Shown here: in pieces, positions 46,787 to 55,347 of the stretch
How positions within the stretch are numbered: position 1 is the first letter of the stretch
How the letters are laid out: every line of letters starts with the position of its first letter
Assembly: GCA_963749145.1 (NCBI GenBank)
Contig: CAVVLN010000004.1
Span: 1,922,001 to 1,986,000 of the forward strand
Direction of reading: 5' to 3'
DNA: 64,000 bases
From: JASHPR01 sp963749145
GTDB lineage: Bacteria > Actinomycetota > Actinomycetes > Streptosporangiales > Streptosporangiaceae
Made by a program: the position numbers and the translations under genes
Notes under the pieces: model-generated
Seen by the model: only the letters and a program-made list of their open reading frames with translations
The model's database searches: none
What the model was told of the DNA's origin: nothing

Positions 46787-49700
46787 TCAGCGCGGTGCCG
46801 CGGCGGCGATCCAGCGTTCCATGCAGCCGAGCAATTCCTCGGTGTCCACCGGCTTGGTGACGTAGTCGCTCGCCCCGGAGGCGATGCTCTTGTCCCGGTC
46901 GCCGTGCATGGCCCGCGCGGTCACCGCGATCACCGGCAGCTCGGCGAACTCCGGGATCTCGCGGATCGCGCCGGTGGTCGCGTAGCCGTCGAGTTCCGGC
47001 ATCATCACGTCCATCAGGACGATGTCGATGTCCGCGGTGGCGCAGAGCATCTCGATGCCGGTCCGCCCGTCGGGCGCGTGCAGGACGCTCATCCCGTACA
47101 GCTCCAGGATGCTGCTGATCGCGAAGGCGTTGCGCAGGTCGTCGTCGACGATGAGGACCTTCTTGCCGCGCAGGCCCAGGTGGGTCCCGCCGATGGCTTC
47201 GACCTGGCGGCCCGCCACGGCCAGCGATCCCGGCACCGGGGCCCGCCCGGGCGAGGCGGCCGGCTCCGCGGGCTGGGCCTCCTCGCCCGCGGCCGGCCAG
47301 GTGAGCGGCAGGTTTAGCGTGAACGTGCTGCCCTCACCCGGCAGGCTCTCCGCGGTGATCTGGCCGCCCAGCTGGGTGGCCAGCTCGCGGCAGATCGCCA
47401 GGCCCAGGCCGGTTCCGCCGTAGCGGCGGCTGGTGGTGCCGTCCCCCTGCTGGAAGGCACCGAAGATCACCTCGAGGTTCTGCTCGCTGATGCCGACGCC
47501 GGTGTCGGTCACCGAGAACGCCAGGACCGGTTCCGCGGCCCCGGGCGGGCTCGCCGTGGCGATCCGCACCTCCACCCGCCCCCGGTCGGTGAACTTGACC
47601 GCGTTCGACAGCAGGTTGTGCAGGATCTGCCGGAGCCGCTGCCGGTCGGTGAACAGCTCGGCCGGGACGTTGGCGGCCACCGGCTCGGCCACGAACTCCA
47701 GTCCCTTTTCCGTGGTCAGCGGCCGGAACACCGCCAGCAGGTCGTCCACCAGGGCGCCGAGGGCGAACCGCTCGGGGTGCAGCTCCATCTTGCCCGCCTC
47801 GACCCGGGACAGGTCCAGGATGTCGTTGATGAGCTGCAGCAGGTCGGCCCCGGAGGAGTGGATCACGTTGGCGTACTCGACCTGCTTGGGGGTGAGGTTC
47901 TCCTCGGGGTTGTTGGCCAGCAGCCGGGCCAGGATCAGCAGGCTGTTCAGCGGCGTGCGCAGCTCATGGGACATGTTCGCGAGGAACTGCGACTTGTACC
48001 GGGACGCCAGGTCGAGCTGCCGGGCGCGCTCCTCGAGCTCCTGCCGGGCCTGCTCGATCTCGACGTTCTTGATCTCGATGTCCCGGTTCTGCCGGGCCAG
48101 CTGCACCGCCTTGTCCTCCAGCTCGGCGTTGGACCGCTGCAGCTCGTCCTGGCGGACCTGGAGCTCCCGGGTGCGGGCCTGAAGCTCCGAGGCGAGCCGC
48201 TGCGACTCGGCCAGCAGCGCGTCGGTCCGGGAGTTGGCGATGATCGTGTTGACGTTGACGCCGATGGTCTCCATCAGCTGCTCCAGGAAGTCCCGGTGGA
48301 CCTGGGTGAACGGGGAGAACGAGCCCGACTCGATCACCCCGAGGACCTGGTCCTCGAACACGATCGGCAAGACCATCAGGTGGGCCGGGGCCGCCTCGCC
48401 GAGCCCGGAGGAGATCTTCACGTAGCCGGCCGGGACGTCGGTCACCACGATCGGCTTGCGGGTCTTGGCCACCTGGCCGATCAGCGATTGCCCCAGGCCG
48501 AACTGGCTCGGCGCCTCCATGTCGGCGCGCAGCCCGTACCCGGCGATGAGCCGCAGCGTAGTCTCGCTGCCGTCGGTCTCGGCCAGGAAGAACGTGCCGT
48601 GCTGGGCCCCGACCAGCGGGATCAGGTCGTCCATGATCAGCTCGGCGACCACCCGGAGGTCGCGGTGGCCCTGCATCCGGCCGGCGATCCTGGCCAGGTT
48701 GGACTGCAGCCAGTCCTGGTCCTGGTAGGCCTTGGTCGTCTCCCGCAGCGAGCGGACCATCGAGTTGATGTTGTCCTTGAGCTCGGCCACCTCGCCCTGG
48801 GCCTCGACGGAGATGGACCGGGTCAGGTCCCCCCGGGCGACCGCGCTGGTCACCTCGGCGATCGCCCGCACCTGCCGGGTGAGGTTGCCCGCCAGCTCGT
48901 TGACGTTCTCGGTCAGCCGCTTCCAGGTGCCGGAGACGCCCTCGACCTCGGCCTGGCCGCCGAGGCGTCCCTCGCTGCCCACCTCGCGGGCGACCCGGGT
49001 GACCTCGGCCGCGAACGACGACAGCTGGTCGACCATGGTGTTGATGGTCGTCTTCAGCTCCAGGATCTCGCCGCGGGCGTCCACGTCGATCTTCTTCGAC
49101 AGGTCGCCGTTGGCCACCGCGGTCGTGACCTGGGCGATGTTGCGGACCTGGCTGGTCAGGTTGTTGGCCATCGAGTTGACGTTGTCGGTCAGGTCCTTCC
49201 AGGTCCCGGCGACGTGCGGGACCACCGCCTGGCCGCCGAGCATGCCCTCGGTGCCCACCTCGCGGGCCACCCGGGTCACCTCGTCCGCGAACGCGCCGAG
49301 CGTGTCGACCATGCCGTTGATCGCCTGGGCCAGGACGGCGACCTCGCCCCGCGCCTCGACCGTGATCTTCTGGCTCAGGTCGCCGCGGGCGACGGCGGTG
49401 GCCACCTGGGCGATCGAGCGGACCTGCGCGGTCAGGTTGGACGCCATCACGTTGACGTTGTCGGTCAGGTCCTCCCAGGTCCCGGACACGCCGCGGACGG
49501 CCGCCTGGCCGCCGAGGTTGCCCTCGGTGCCGACCTCGCGGGCCACCCGGGTCACCTCGTCGGCGAACAGGGACAGCTGGCCCACCATCGTGTTGATGGT
49601 CTCCTTGAGCTCCAGGATCTCGCCGCGCGCGTCGACGGTGATCTTCTGGGTGAGGTCGCCCTCGGCCACGGCCGTGGCCACCTGGGCGATCGACCGGACC

Positions 49701-50572
49701 TGTGCGGTCAGGTTGCCCGCCATGAAGTTCACCGAGTCGGTCAGGTCACGCCAGGTGCCGCCGACCCCGGGCACCCGGGCCTGGCCGCCCAGCCGCCCCT
49801 CGGTGCCGACCTCCCGGGCCACCCGGGTCACCTCGTCGGCGAACGCCGACAGCTCGTCGACCATCGTGTTGATCGTGTTCTTCAGCTCCAGGATCTCGCC
49901 GCGCGCGTCGACGGTGATCTTCTGGCTGAGGTCGCCCTTGGCCACCGCCGTGGTCACCTGGGCGATGTTGCGCACCTGGCTGGTCAGGTTGCCCGCCATC
50001 GAGTTCACCGAGTCGGTCAGGTCACGCCAGGTGCCGCCGACCCCGGGCACCCGGGCCTGGCCGCCCAGCCGCCCCTCGGTGCCGACCTCCCGGGCCACCC
50101 GGGTCACCTCGTCGGCGAACGCCGACAGCTCGTCGACCATCGTGTTGAGCGTGTTCTTCAGCTCGAGCATCTCGCCCTTGACGTCCACGGTGATCTTCTG
50201 GCCGAGGTCGCCCTTGGCCACGGCGGTGGCGACCTGGGCGACGTCCCGCACCTGGCCGGTCAGGTTGCCCGCCATCGAGTTCACCGAGTCGGTCAGGTCC
50301 TTCCAGGTCCCGGCCAGCCCGGGCACCTCGGCCTGGCCGCCGAGCCGTCCGTCGGTGCCGACCTCCCGGGCCACCCGCGTCACCTCGGAGGTGACCAGCG
50401 CGAGTTGCTCGTTCATGCCGTTGAACACGGCCGCGATCTCGTCCATGAGCGGGTCGTCCGCCGCGGGCAGGCGGGTGCTGAAGTCACCGTTGCGCACCGC
50501 GGTCAGGCCGGTCAGCAGCCGCTGCAGCCGGCTGTCGCCGGGCGACCCGGTCCGCTCCAGGGTTGTGGTCAT
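46787..50572 (-). CDS. Poly-HAMP soluble hybrid histidine kinase (HAMP array-GAF-HisKA-HATPase-REC)
   Basis: The 1261-residue protein starts at ATG 50572 behind AAAGGAG. Residues ~60-640 contain six ~92-residue repeats, each with a TRVAREVGTEGRLGGQA helix, TWKDLTDSVNSMAGNLT and VATAVAKGDLSQKITVDARG, i.e. a long HAMP stack. It continues with GAF (GAQHGTFFLAETDGSETTLRL), a coiled coil (SNAELEDKAVQLARQNRDIE), HisKA with SHELRTPLNSLL, HATPase (NAVKFTDRGRVEVRI, DTGVGISEQNL, GTGLGLAI) and a C-terminal receiver (VLIVDDDLRNAFA, VLMDVMMPELDGY, KPVD). No transmembrane helix is present, so it is cytoplasmic. The architecture resembles fungal group III kinases and actinobacterial homologues that respond to osmotic or other stress. 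Confidence 0.93.
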   Translation of the reverse strand: MTTTLERTGSPGDSRLQRLLTGLTAVRNGDFSTRLPAADDPLMDEIAAVFNGMNEQLALVTSEVTRVAREVGTDGRLGGQAEVPGLAGTWKDLTDSVNSMAGNLTGQVRDVAQVATAVAKGDLGQKITVDVKGEMLELKNTLNTMVDELSAFADEVTRVAREVGTEGRLGGQARVPGVGGTWRDLTDSVNSMAGNLTSQVRNIAQVTTAVAKGDLSQKITVDARGEILELKNTINTMVDELSAFADEVTRVAREVGTEGRLGGQARVPGVGGTWRDLTDSVNFMAGNLTAQVRSIAQVATAVAEGDLTQKITVDARGEILELKETINTMVGQLSLFADEVTRVAREVGTEGNLGGQAAVRGVSGTWEDLTDNVNVMASNLTAQVRSIAQVATAVARGDLSQKITVEARGEVAVLAQAINGMVDTLGAFADEVTRVAREVGTEGMLGGQAVVPHVAGTWKDLTDNVNSMANNLTSQVRNIAQVTTAVANGDLSKKIDVDARGEILELKTTINTMVDQLSSFAAEVTRVAREVGSEGRLGGQAEVEGVSGTWKRLTENVNELAGNLTRQVRAIAEVTSAVARGDLTRSISVEAQGEVAELKDNINSMVRSLRETTKAYQDQDWLQSNLARIAGRMQGHRDLRVVAELIMDDLIPLVGAQHGTFFLAETDGSETTLRLIAGYGLRADMEAPSQFGLGQSLIGQVAKTRKPIVVTDVPAGYVKISSGLGEAAPAHLMVLPIVFEDQVLGVIESGSFSPFTQVHRDFLEQLMETIGVNVNTIIANSRTDALLAESQRLASELQARTRELQVRQDELQRSNAELEDKAVQLARQNRDIEIKNVEIEQARQELEERARQLDLASRYKSQFLANMSHELRTPLNSLLILARLLANNPEENLTPKQVEYANVIHSSGADLLQLINDILDLSRVEAGKMELHPERFALGALVDDLLAVFRPLTTEKGLEFVAEPVAANVPAELFTDRQRLRQILHNLLSNAVKFTDRGRVEVRIATASPPGAAEPVLAFSVTDTGVGISEQNLEVIFGAFQQGDGTTSRRYGGTGLGLAICRELATQLGGQITAESLPGEGSTFTLNLPLTWPAAGEEAQPAEPAASPGRAPVPGSLAVAGRQVEAIGGTHLGLRGKKVLIVDDDLRNAFAISSILELYGMSVLHAPDGRTGIEMLCATADIDIVLMDVMMPELDGYATTGAIREIPEFAELPVIAVTARAMHGDRDKSIASGASDYVTKPVDTEELLGCMERWIAAAAPR

Positions 50573-50757
50573 CGGAACTCCTTTGGCGCCAGCAGGTCGG
50601 GGGCCCACCAGGTCGGCCGGGCCGCGCGCGCCACGGGGGGCGGCCGACAGTCCGATCCTGTCACTGCCGTGTTCGCGCAGAATAACCAGTAACGGCGAAC
50701 CGCGCGGTAGCGTGAGTCCGCCCGCCTGGAGGGCTGCTGCGGGGAAGGCGGGTGACC

Positions 50758-53106
50758 GTGACACAACCGAGCGGCACCGACCTCGCCCGGCTGCAGGCAC
50801 TGATAGCGCGGCAGCGGCGAGAGCTGGACGAGATGCGCTCGCAGGCCGCCGCACGCTCGGTCATCGACCTGGCCACGGGCGTGCTGATAGAGCAGCTGCG
50901 CTGCTCGCCGTCCGAGGCCCGGCGGCAGCTGGCCCGGCTGGCCGGCGAGTCGGGCGGCAGCGTGGCCGAGCTGGCCGCCCAGATCACCGCGCTGCTCCCG
51001 CCGGAACCGGCGGAGCGGGCGGAACCAGCCGGGCGGACGGAATCGGCGGCACCGGCGGACAGCCGCCCGGGCGGCCCGGGCTCGCCCGCGCCGCCCGGGG
51101 TCAGCATGGCCTGGGCCGCCGTCGAGGCCGCCCCCGACGGGACCGCCGTGGCCACCGCCCTGCTCGATGAGGCGCTGACCGCCGTCGGCGCGGTGGCGGT
51201 GGCGCTCTGGCTGATCGAGCCGGACGGGGGTCTCGAGCTGGCCGGGCAGGCCGGCTTCGGCGAGCGTGAGGCCAGCCGCTGGCGCCGGATTCACCCGGAC
51301 ATGCAGGTGCTGCCGCAGGATGTGGCGCGGGGCGGGCTGGAGGCCTGGTGGCCCGCCGGGCCCGCCGAGGACGATGACCGGCCGCTGATGGGCCGCTGGC
51401 CCCGCGGGGCCCGCGCCGGGCTCCCGCTGCGCGATTCGGGCGCGACGGTCGGATCGATGGTGATCACCTGGCCGGGACCGGTGCCCGACTTCTCCCCGCC
51501 CCTGCGCCGGCAGTTCGCCGCGCTCGCCGACCTCGCCGCGCACGCGCTCGGCGCGCAGTTTCCGGGTGGCGACCACGCGGCCCGGCACCGGGCCTCCTGG
51601 GTCTTCGGCCTGCTGGACGGCCTGCTGGAGGGGTTCCTGTTCGCGCGCGCCGTCACCGGAGGCGACGGCGAGGTGGCCGACTTCCGCATCGACCACGTCA
51701 GTGCCGGGTTCCGCGACCCGGCCCGGCGCAGCGCCGCCGACCTGACCGGCCGCCAGCTACTCGAGATGTACCCGGCGGCCGCGCTGGCCGGGGGGCTGTT
51801 CGACAGCTGCGTGGCGGCGCTGGCCACCGGCGAGCCGCAGTCGGTGGCGGGCGAGGTGGCGGCGGCGCAGACCGGCGCGGCCGAGTCCGCGCCCGCGGTC
51901 AGGATCGCCCGGCTCTATGACGGGGTGGCGATCGCCTGGCGCGGAGCCGACGACGCCGATCGCCTCGCCACCTTGCTGCAGCACGCCCAGCGGCTGGGCC
52001 GGATCGGCAGCTGGGAGGAGAACCTGCGGACCGGCGAGGTGCACTGGACGGAGCCCACCTTCGCGCTGTTCGGGCAGCGGCCCGGGGTCCCGGTCCCGAT
52101 CGCGGACCTGCACGCTCACGTCCCGGCCGACGACATCCCGGCCGTCCAGGGCTTTCGTGACGCGCTGCTGGCCGAGGGCCGGGAAAGCGCCGCGGCCTTC
52201 CGGGTCGTCCGGGCCGACGACGGCAGCGTGCGGCAGATGCGGGCCTACGCCGAGCCGGTCACCGCCCCGGCGGGCGCCGTGGTCGCCATCCGGGGCGCGT
52301 ACCAGGATGTGTCCTCCGACTATCACACCCGGCTGGCGTTCGCCGCCGCCCGCGAGCAACTGGCGGACACCGAGGAGCGCGCGGCGGAGGAGCATCGCCT
52401 CGCGGTGCGGCTCCAGCAGGCCATCACGCCACGGTCCTCGGGTCCGCTGGCCGCGCCCGGGCTGGACGTGGCGGCCCGGTACCGGCCCTCCGCGCGGGAC
52501 AGCCTGGTCAGCGGGGACTGGTACGACACCGTGCTGCTGCCGAGCCAGGACGTGCTCCTGGTGGTGGGTGACATCGCCGGGCACGGCCTGGACGCCGTGA
52601 CCGGCATGGTCACGATGCGCAACAGCCTGCGCGGGCTCTCCGTCACCGGAGCGGGGCCGGCGACGCTGCTGAGCTGGCTGAACGCGGCCGCGTGCCATTT
52701 CACCGGCGGGATCACCGGCGGCGTCATCGGCACGGCCGTCTGCGGCCTTTACGACCCGGTCGGCCGCTCGCTGCGGTGGGCCAGGGCCGGCCATCTGCCG
52801 CCGATCCTGGTGCGGGACGGCCGGGCCCGGGTGCTCCCGCTCCCGCGGGGCCTGCTGCTGGGCGCCGACCCCGACGCCATCTATACCGAGACGGTCACCT
52901 CGCTCGAGCTTGGTGACATTCTGCTGCTGTTCACCGACGGGCTCATCGAGCGGCGCGACCAGCCCATCGACGACGCCCTGGACACGCTGCTGCGGATCGC
53001 CAGCCACCCGGCGGCCGAGATCGGCAGCTACGCCGACTACGTGGTCGCCGAGGCGTCCTCGAACACCCAGGACGACGCCTGCCTCGTCGCCGTCCGCGTG
53101 CGGTGA
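50758..53106 (+). CDS. ANTAR-GAF-PAS-SpoIIE phosphatase
   Basis: This 782-residue protein begins with an ANTAR-like module (LIARQRRELDEMRSQAAARS, VIDLATGVLIEQLRCSPSEA). A GAF domain follows (~residues 120-260), then two PAS regions (FGLLDGLLEGFLFARAVTGG; RLGRIGSWEENLRTGEVHW) and a SpoIIE/PP2C domain (ARDSLVSGDWYDTVLL, VVGDIAGHGLDAV, LLLFTDGLIERRDQPI, TQDDACLVAVRV). The acidic metal ligands are present. It is divergent from the hybrid kinase and shares a 185-bp promoter interval with it. GTG 50758 is favoured over GTG 50752 by its spacing from GGGGAAGG. Confidence 0.88.
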   Translation: MTQPSGTDLARLQALIARQRRELDEMRSQAAARSVIDLATGVLIEQLRCSPSEARRQLARLAGESGGSVAELAAQITALLPPEPAERAEPAGRTESAAPADSRPGGPGSPAPPGVSMAWAAVEAAPDGTAVATALLDEALTAVGAVAVALWLIEPDGGLELAGQAGFGEREASRWRRIHPDMQVLPQDVARGGLEAWWPAGPAEDDDRPLMGRWPRGARAGLPLRDSGATVGSMVITWPGPVPDFSPPLRRQFAALADLAAHALGAQFPGGDHAARHRASWVFGLLDGLLEGFLFARAVTGGDGEVADFRIDHVSAGFRDPARRSAADLTGRQLLEMYPAAALAGGLFDSCVAALATGEPQSVAGEVAAAQTGAAESAPAVRIARLYDGVAIAWRGADDADRLATLLQHAQRLGRIGSWEENLRTGEVHWTEPTFALFGQRPGVPVPIADLHAHVPADDIPAVQGFRDALLAEGRESAAAFRVVRADDGSVRQMRAYAEPVTAPAGAVVAIRGAYQDVSSDYHTRLAFAAAREQLADTEERAAEEHRLAVRLQQAITPRSSGPLAAPGLDVAARYRPSARDSLVSGDWYDTVLLPSQDVLLVVGDIAGHGLDAVTGMVTMRNSLRGLSVTGAGPATLLSWLNAAACHFTGGITGGVIGTAVCGLYDPVGRSLRWARAGHLPPILVRDGRARVLPLPRGLLLGADPDAIYTETVTSLELGDILLLFTDGLIERRDQPIDDALDTLLRIASHPAAEIGSYADYVVAEASSNTQDDACLVAVRVR

Positions 53107-53138
53107 GCCGGGCGGGCTCACGCTCGCGGGCGCCTGTC

Positions 53139-53495
53139 CTAGCCGGGTACGGCGCTGCCCCCGGCCGCCAGCGCCGTGTCCACGCTGTCGTACATCGGCA
53201 GGCGGTCGGCCAGCCCGGTGATCCAGAGCGTCTTGGTGTACTTGTATCTCGCTCCGGCCAGCATCAGCTGCCCGCCCGCCGCCGCCAGCCGCTTCCAGTG
53301 GCCGACGATGACGGCCAGCGAGCTGGTGTCCATGAAGTCGACGGCCGCAAGGTCCAGGACGATCCTCCGGTGCTTGCGGCGCGCCCGCGTCAGCGCCTCG
53401 TCGAGCTCGCGGCTGGTCACGATGTCAAGCTCGCCGCCGACCGTTACGACCACGCTGTCGCCGCGCCGCTCCGACGAGAGCCGGAGTTCCGCCAC
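53139..53495 (-). CDS. STAS-domain anti-sigma factor antagonist
   Basis: The 118-residue STAS protein reads VVVTVGGELDIVTSRELDEAL, HRRIVLDLAAVDFMDTSSLAVIV and LMLAGARYKYTKTLWITGLADRL. The D-T-S-S loop keeps Ser/Thr at the phosphorylation site, so it should be a switchable antagonist. GTG 53495 is preferred over GTG 53501 because GGAGG lies 5 nt before it. It is convergent with the SpoIIE phosphatase gene; both fit a partner-switch module with the MEDS-ATPase at 53625. Confidence 0.88.
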   Translation of the reverse strand: MAELRLSSERRGDSVVVTVGGELDIVTSRELDEALTRARRKHRRIVLDLAAVDFMDTSSLAVIVGHWKRLAAAGGQLMLAGARYKYTKTLWITGLADRLPMYDSVDTALAAGGSAVPG

Positions 53496-53624
53496 GCCCA
53501 CCTCCGGATCTGGCCGCCCGGCCGCTGCCTCGCCTCATCGTATGCTGGGTTCGTTTTCCCGGCCGCGGGTGCATGCTTGCGCGACTAAGGGGAACCTAGG
53601 CCAGGTGGGCTGGATGGCTGGTAA

Positions 53625-54692
53625 GTGCGTGGCGGCAGGCCCGTGCGGGTGTCCGCGTCCGTGGCGGCGGCCGTGCGGCTGAGGCAGCCGGGCCCCCCGG
53701 GGCACGTGGCGCTCTTCTACCGTGATCAGGCGGAGTGCCGCGATCGGCTCCTCCGCTTCGCCCGGGAGGGCCTGGCCCGGGGCGAGCCGACGTTCGTCGC
53801 CGTGACCGGGGACGAGGCCCGGCTGATCGGCGACCAGCTCGCCGATCAGCCCGGGGAACTGCTGTGCGCCGACATGGCCGAGGTGGGCCGCAACCCGGCC
53901 CGGATCATCCCGGAGTTGCGGGCCTTCATGGATAAGCACGCCGGCCAGCATGTGCGCATCGCCGGGGAGCCGGTATGGCCGGGTCGGTCGGCGGCCGAGA
54001 TCTGCGAGGTGATCCGGCACGAGGCGCTGATCAACCTGGCCTTCGCGCGGGCCAGGGCCACGATCATGTGCGCCTACAACGTCACCGTGCTCGAGCCGTC
54101 GGTGATTCTGAGCGCCCGGCGCACCCATCCCGAGCATCTCGCCGGCGGCCACCGCACCGCCGCGGCCGGCCCGGCGCATCCGTGGCGGATCCCGCCGGAA
54201 TGCGACCAGCCGCTGCCCCCGCCGCCGCAGAGCGCGGAGGCCCTCGGCTACGACACCGACCTGGCGCCGGTGCGCCGGCTGGTGGAACGCCACGCCCGCC
54301 GGGCCAGCCTCGCCGCCGAGCGGGTCGCCGACCTGGTTCTCGCGGCCAGCGAGATCGCCGCGAACACGCTCAGCCACACCCGGTCCGGCGGCATGTTCCA
54401 GGTCTGGCACGACGAGCAGGAGATCTTCTGCCAGGCGCACGACCAGGGATGGATCGCCGACCCGCTCGCGGGATGCGTCCGCCGCGGCCCGGACGGCCGG
54501 GGTCACGGCCTGTTCCTGGTCAACCACGTCTGCGACCTGGTCGAGATGCGGACCGGCCAGGCCGGCACCACGGTCCGGATGCACATGCGCCTCGGGCCGG
54601 GCCGACCCGCGGCTCCCGGCGGGCAACCGCCGCCCCGGGCCGGGCCGACCCGCGGCTCCCGGCGGGCTAACCGCCGTCCCGGGCCGGGCTGA
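53625..54692 (+). CDS. MEDS-domain anti-sigma factor RsbA-like ATPase
   Basis: The protein has ~355 residues. The MEDS domain (~25-190) has HVALFYRDQAECRDRLLRFA, NPARIIPELRAFM, IAGEPVWPGRSAAEICEVIRHEALIN and IMCAYNVTVLEP. The GHKL kinase domain (~220-325) has the N-box SEIAANTLSH with its Asn, DQGWIADPL and GRGHGLFLVNHV. Kinases of this type phosphorylate STAS antagonists. The start is uncertain (GTG 53625 or 53646). The last ~30 residues are encoded by 44-bp repeats that provide the stop. Confidence 0.85.
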   Translation: MRGGRPVRVSASVAAAVRLRQPGPPGHVALFYRDQAECRDRLLRFAREGLARGEPTFVAVTGDEARLIGDQLADQPGELLCADMAEVGRNPARIIPELRAFMDKHAGQHVRIAGEPVWPGRSAAEICEVIRHEALINLAFARARATIMCAYNVTVLEPSVILSARRTHPEHLAGGHRTAAAGPAHPWRIPPECDQPLPPPPQSAEALGYDTDLAPVRRLVERHARRASLAAERVADLVLAASEIAANTLSHTRSGGMFQVWHDEQEIFCQAHDQGWIADPLAGCVRRGPDGRGHGLFLVNHVCDLVEMRTGQAGTTVRMHMRLGPGRPAAPGGQPPPRAGPTRGSRRANRRPGPG

Positions 54693-54740
54693 CCCGCGGC
54701 TCCGGGCCGGGCTGACCCGCGGCCCTGGGGCCGCGCTGAC
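54593..54740 (+). repeat. ~44-bp repeats at the MEDS gene end
   Basis: Units beginning GGGCCGGGC(C/T)GACCCGCGGC start near 54594, 54638, 54681 and 54703; the last two are shortened. The C-to-T change in the third unit creates the TGA stop of the MEDS gene (54690-54692). Confidence 0.75.
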
Positions 54741-54757
54741 CTGCCGCCCCGGCTTTG

Positions 54758-54780
54758 GTTTAGATTCCGGCGGCTGGGCA
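54758..54780 (+). promoter_or_regulatory. Possible SigB/SigF-type promoter
   Basis: GTTT (54758-54761), 14 nt, then GGGCA (54776-54780), lies 36 nt before the small hydrophobic protein gene. The stress-sigma consensus is GTTT-N14-16-GGGTA, so one base differs. It could be a target of the SigF-like factor in this window. Confidence 0.3.
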
Positions 54781-54815
54781 GTAGAGGGCCGACCGATAGC
54801 GAAAAGGAGCTTGCG

Positions 54816-54986
54816 GTGGCCATCATTCTCGTGGTTCTGCTGATCGCGCTCATCCTCGGCGGCCTCGGGTTCGCGGTCCACGTCTTGTGGTGGATCGCGC
54901 TCGTGGTGCTGGCGCTGTGGCTGCTCGGGTTCTTGTTCCGGGCCGCCGAGACCGGCGGTGGCCGGCGTCGCTGGTACCGCTGGTAG
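54816..54986 (+). CDS. Small hydrophobic membrane protein (56 residues)
   Basis: GTG 54816 follows AAAAGGAG by 6 nt. The product is two adjacent helices, MAIILVVLLIALILGGLGF and HVLWWIALVVLALWLLGFLF, with a basic end GGGRRRWYRW. Proteins of this shape (often just called hydrophobic protein) are common in actinobacteria and are frequently stress induced, but no molecular role is known. A possible SigF-type promoter precedes it and a 16-bp hairpin terminator follows, so it is monocistronic. Confidence 0.75.
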   Translation: MAIILVVLLIALILGGLGFAVHVLWWIALVVLALWLLGFLFRAAETGGGRRRWYRW

Positions 54987-54991
54987 GGGCC

Positions 54992-55025
54992 GGCCCGGGC
55001 ATGCGGCACGCCGCATGCCCGGGCC
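54992..55025 (+). terminator. Perfect 16-bp hairpin
   Basis: GGCCCGGGCATGCGGC, loop AC, GCCGCATGCCCGGGCC. It begins 5 nt after the stop of the small hydrophobic protein gene. Being symmetric, it could also block antisense transcription. Confidence 0.75.
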
Positions 55026-55055
55026 CGCCGGTCCACGATCGCACCCGAGGTTCAC

Positions 55056-55316
55056 ATGACACTTACCGACACCAGGGCCGAGTGGTGGTCGCGAGGCGCC
55101 TGCTTGTCCGCCGACCCTGAGCTGTTCTTCCCGATCTCCGAGTCGGGCCCGTCCCATAGCCAGCTGGTGGCGGCCAAGAGCGTATGCGCCCGGTGCCAGG
55201 TGCGGAAGCAGTGCCTCAGTTACGCCCTGGCCACCGGGCCGCTGCACGGCGTGTGGGGCGGCACGAGCGAGGAGGAACGCCGCCGCTCACCTCGCCCGGC
55301 CCGCGGGCCCGTTTGA
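55056..55316 (+). CDS. WhiB-family iron-sulfur regulator
   Basis: The 86-residue protein has the four [4Fe-4S] cysteines Cys16, Cys44, Cys47 and Cys53 (ACLSADP; CARCQVRKQC), the GVWGG turn (residues 65-69) and a short basic C-terminus (EEERRR). This is the full Wbl signature. Wbl proteins bind sigma factor region 4 and respond to redox or NO. It has no cofactor-domain additions and which Wbl class it belongs to is unclear. A terminator overlaps its stop codon. Confidence 0.95.
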   Translation: MTLTDTRAEWWSRGACLSADPELFFPISESGPSHSQLVAAKSVCARCQVRKQCLSYALATGPLHGVWGGTSEEERRRSPRPARGPV

Positions 55317-55326
55317 ACGGGCCCGC
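55303..55326 (+). terminator. Terminator hairpin over the WhiB stop codon
   Basis: GCGGGCCCGTT-TG-AACGGGCCCGC is a perfect 11-bp stem. The stop codon TGA (55314-55316) lies at its tip. The same bases contain the -35 element of the next promoter. Confidence 0.65.
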
Positions 55327-55341
55327 CCGGGGTGGTATAAA
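55313..55341 (+). promoter_or_regulatory. Strong vegetative-type promoter TTGAAC-N17-TATAAA
   Basis: -35 TTGAAC is at 55313-55318, the spacer is 17 nt and -10 TATAAA is at 55336-55341. It stands out in this very GC-rich sequence. Transcription should start near 55347-55349. Confidence 0.65.
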
Positions 55342-55347
55342 TGTGCC

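Noticed and set aside
47618..51170. Long plus-strand frames opposite the hybrid kinase
   Set aside because: They mirror the HAMP repeats in antisense (periodic HPGHL-type peptides) and lack ribosome sites. The minus-strand kinase has every expected motif.
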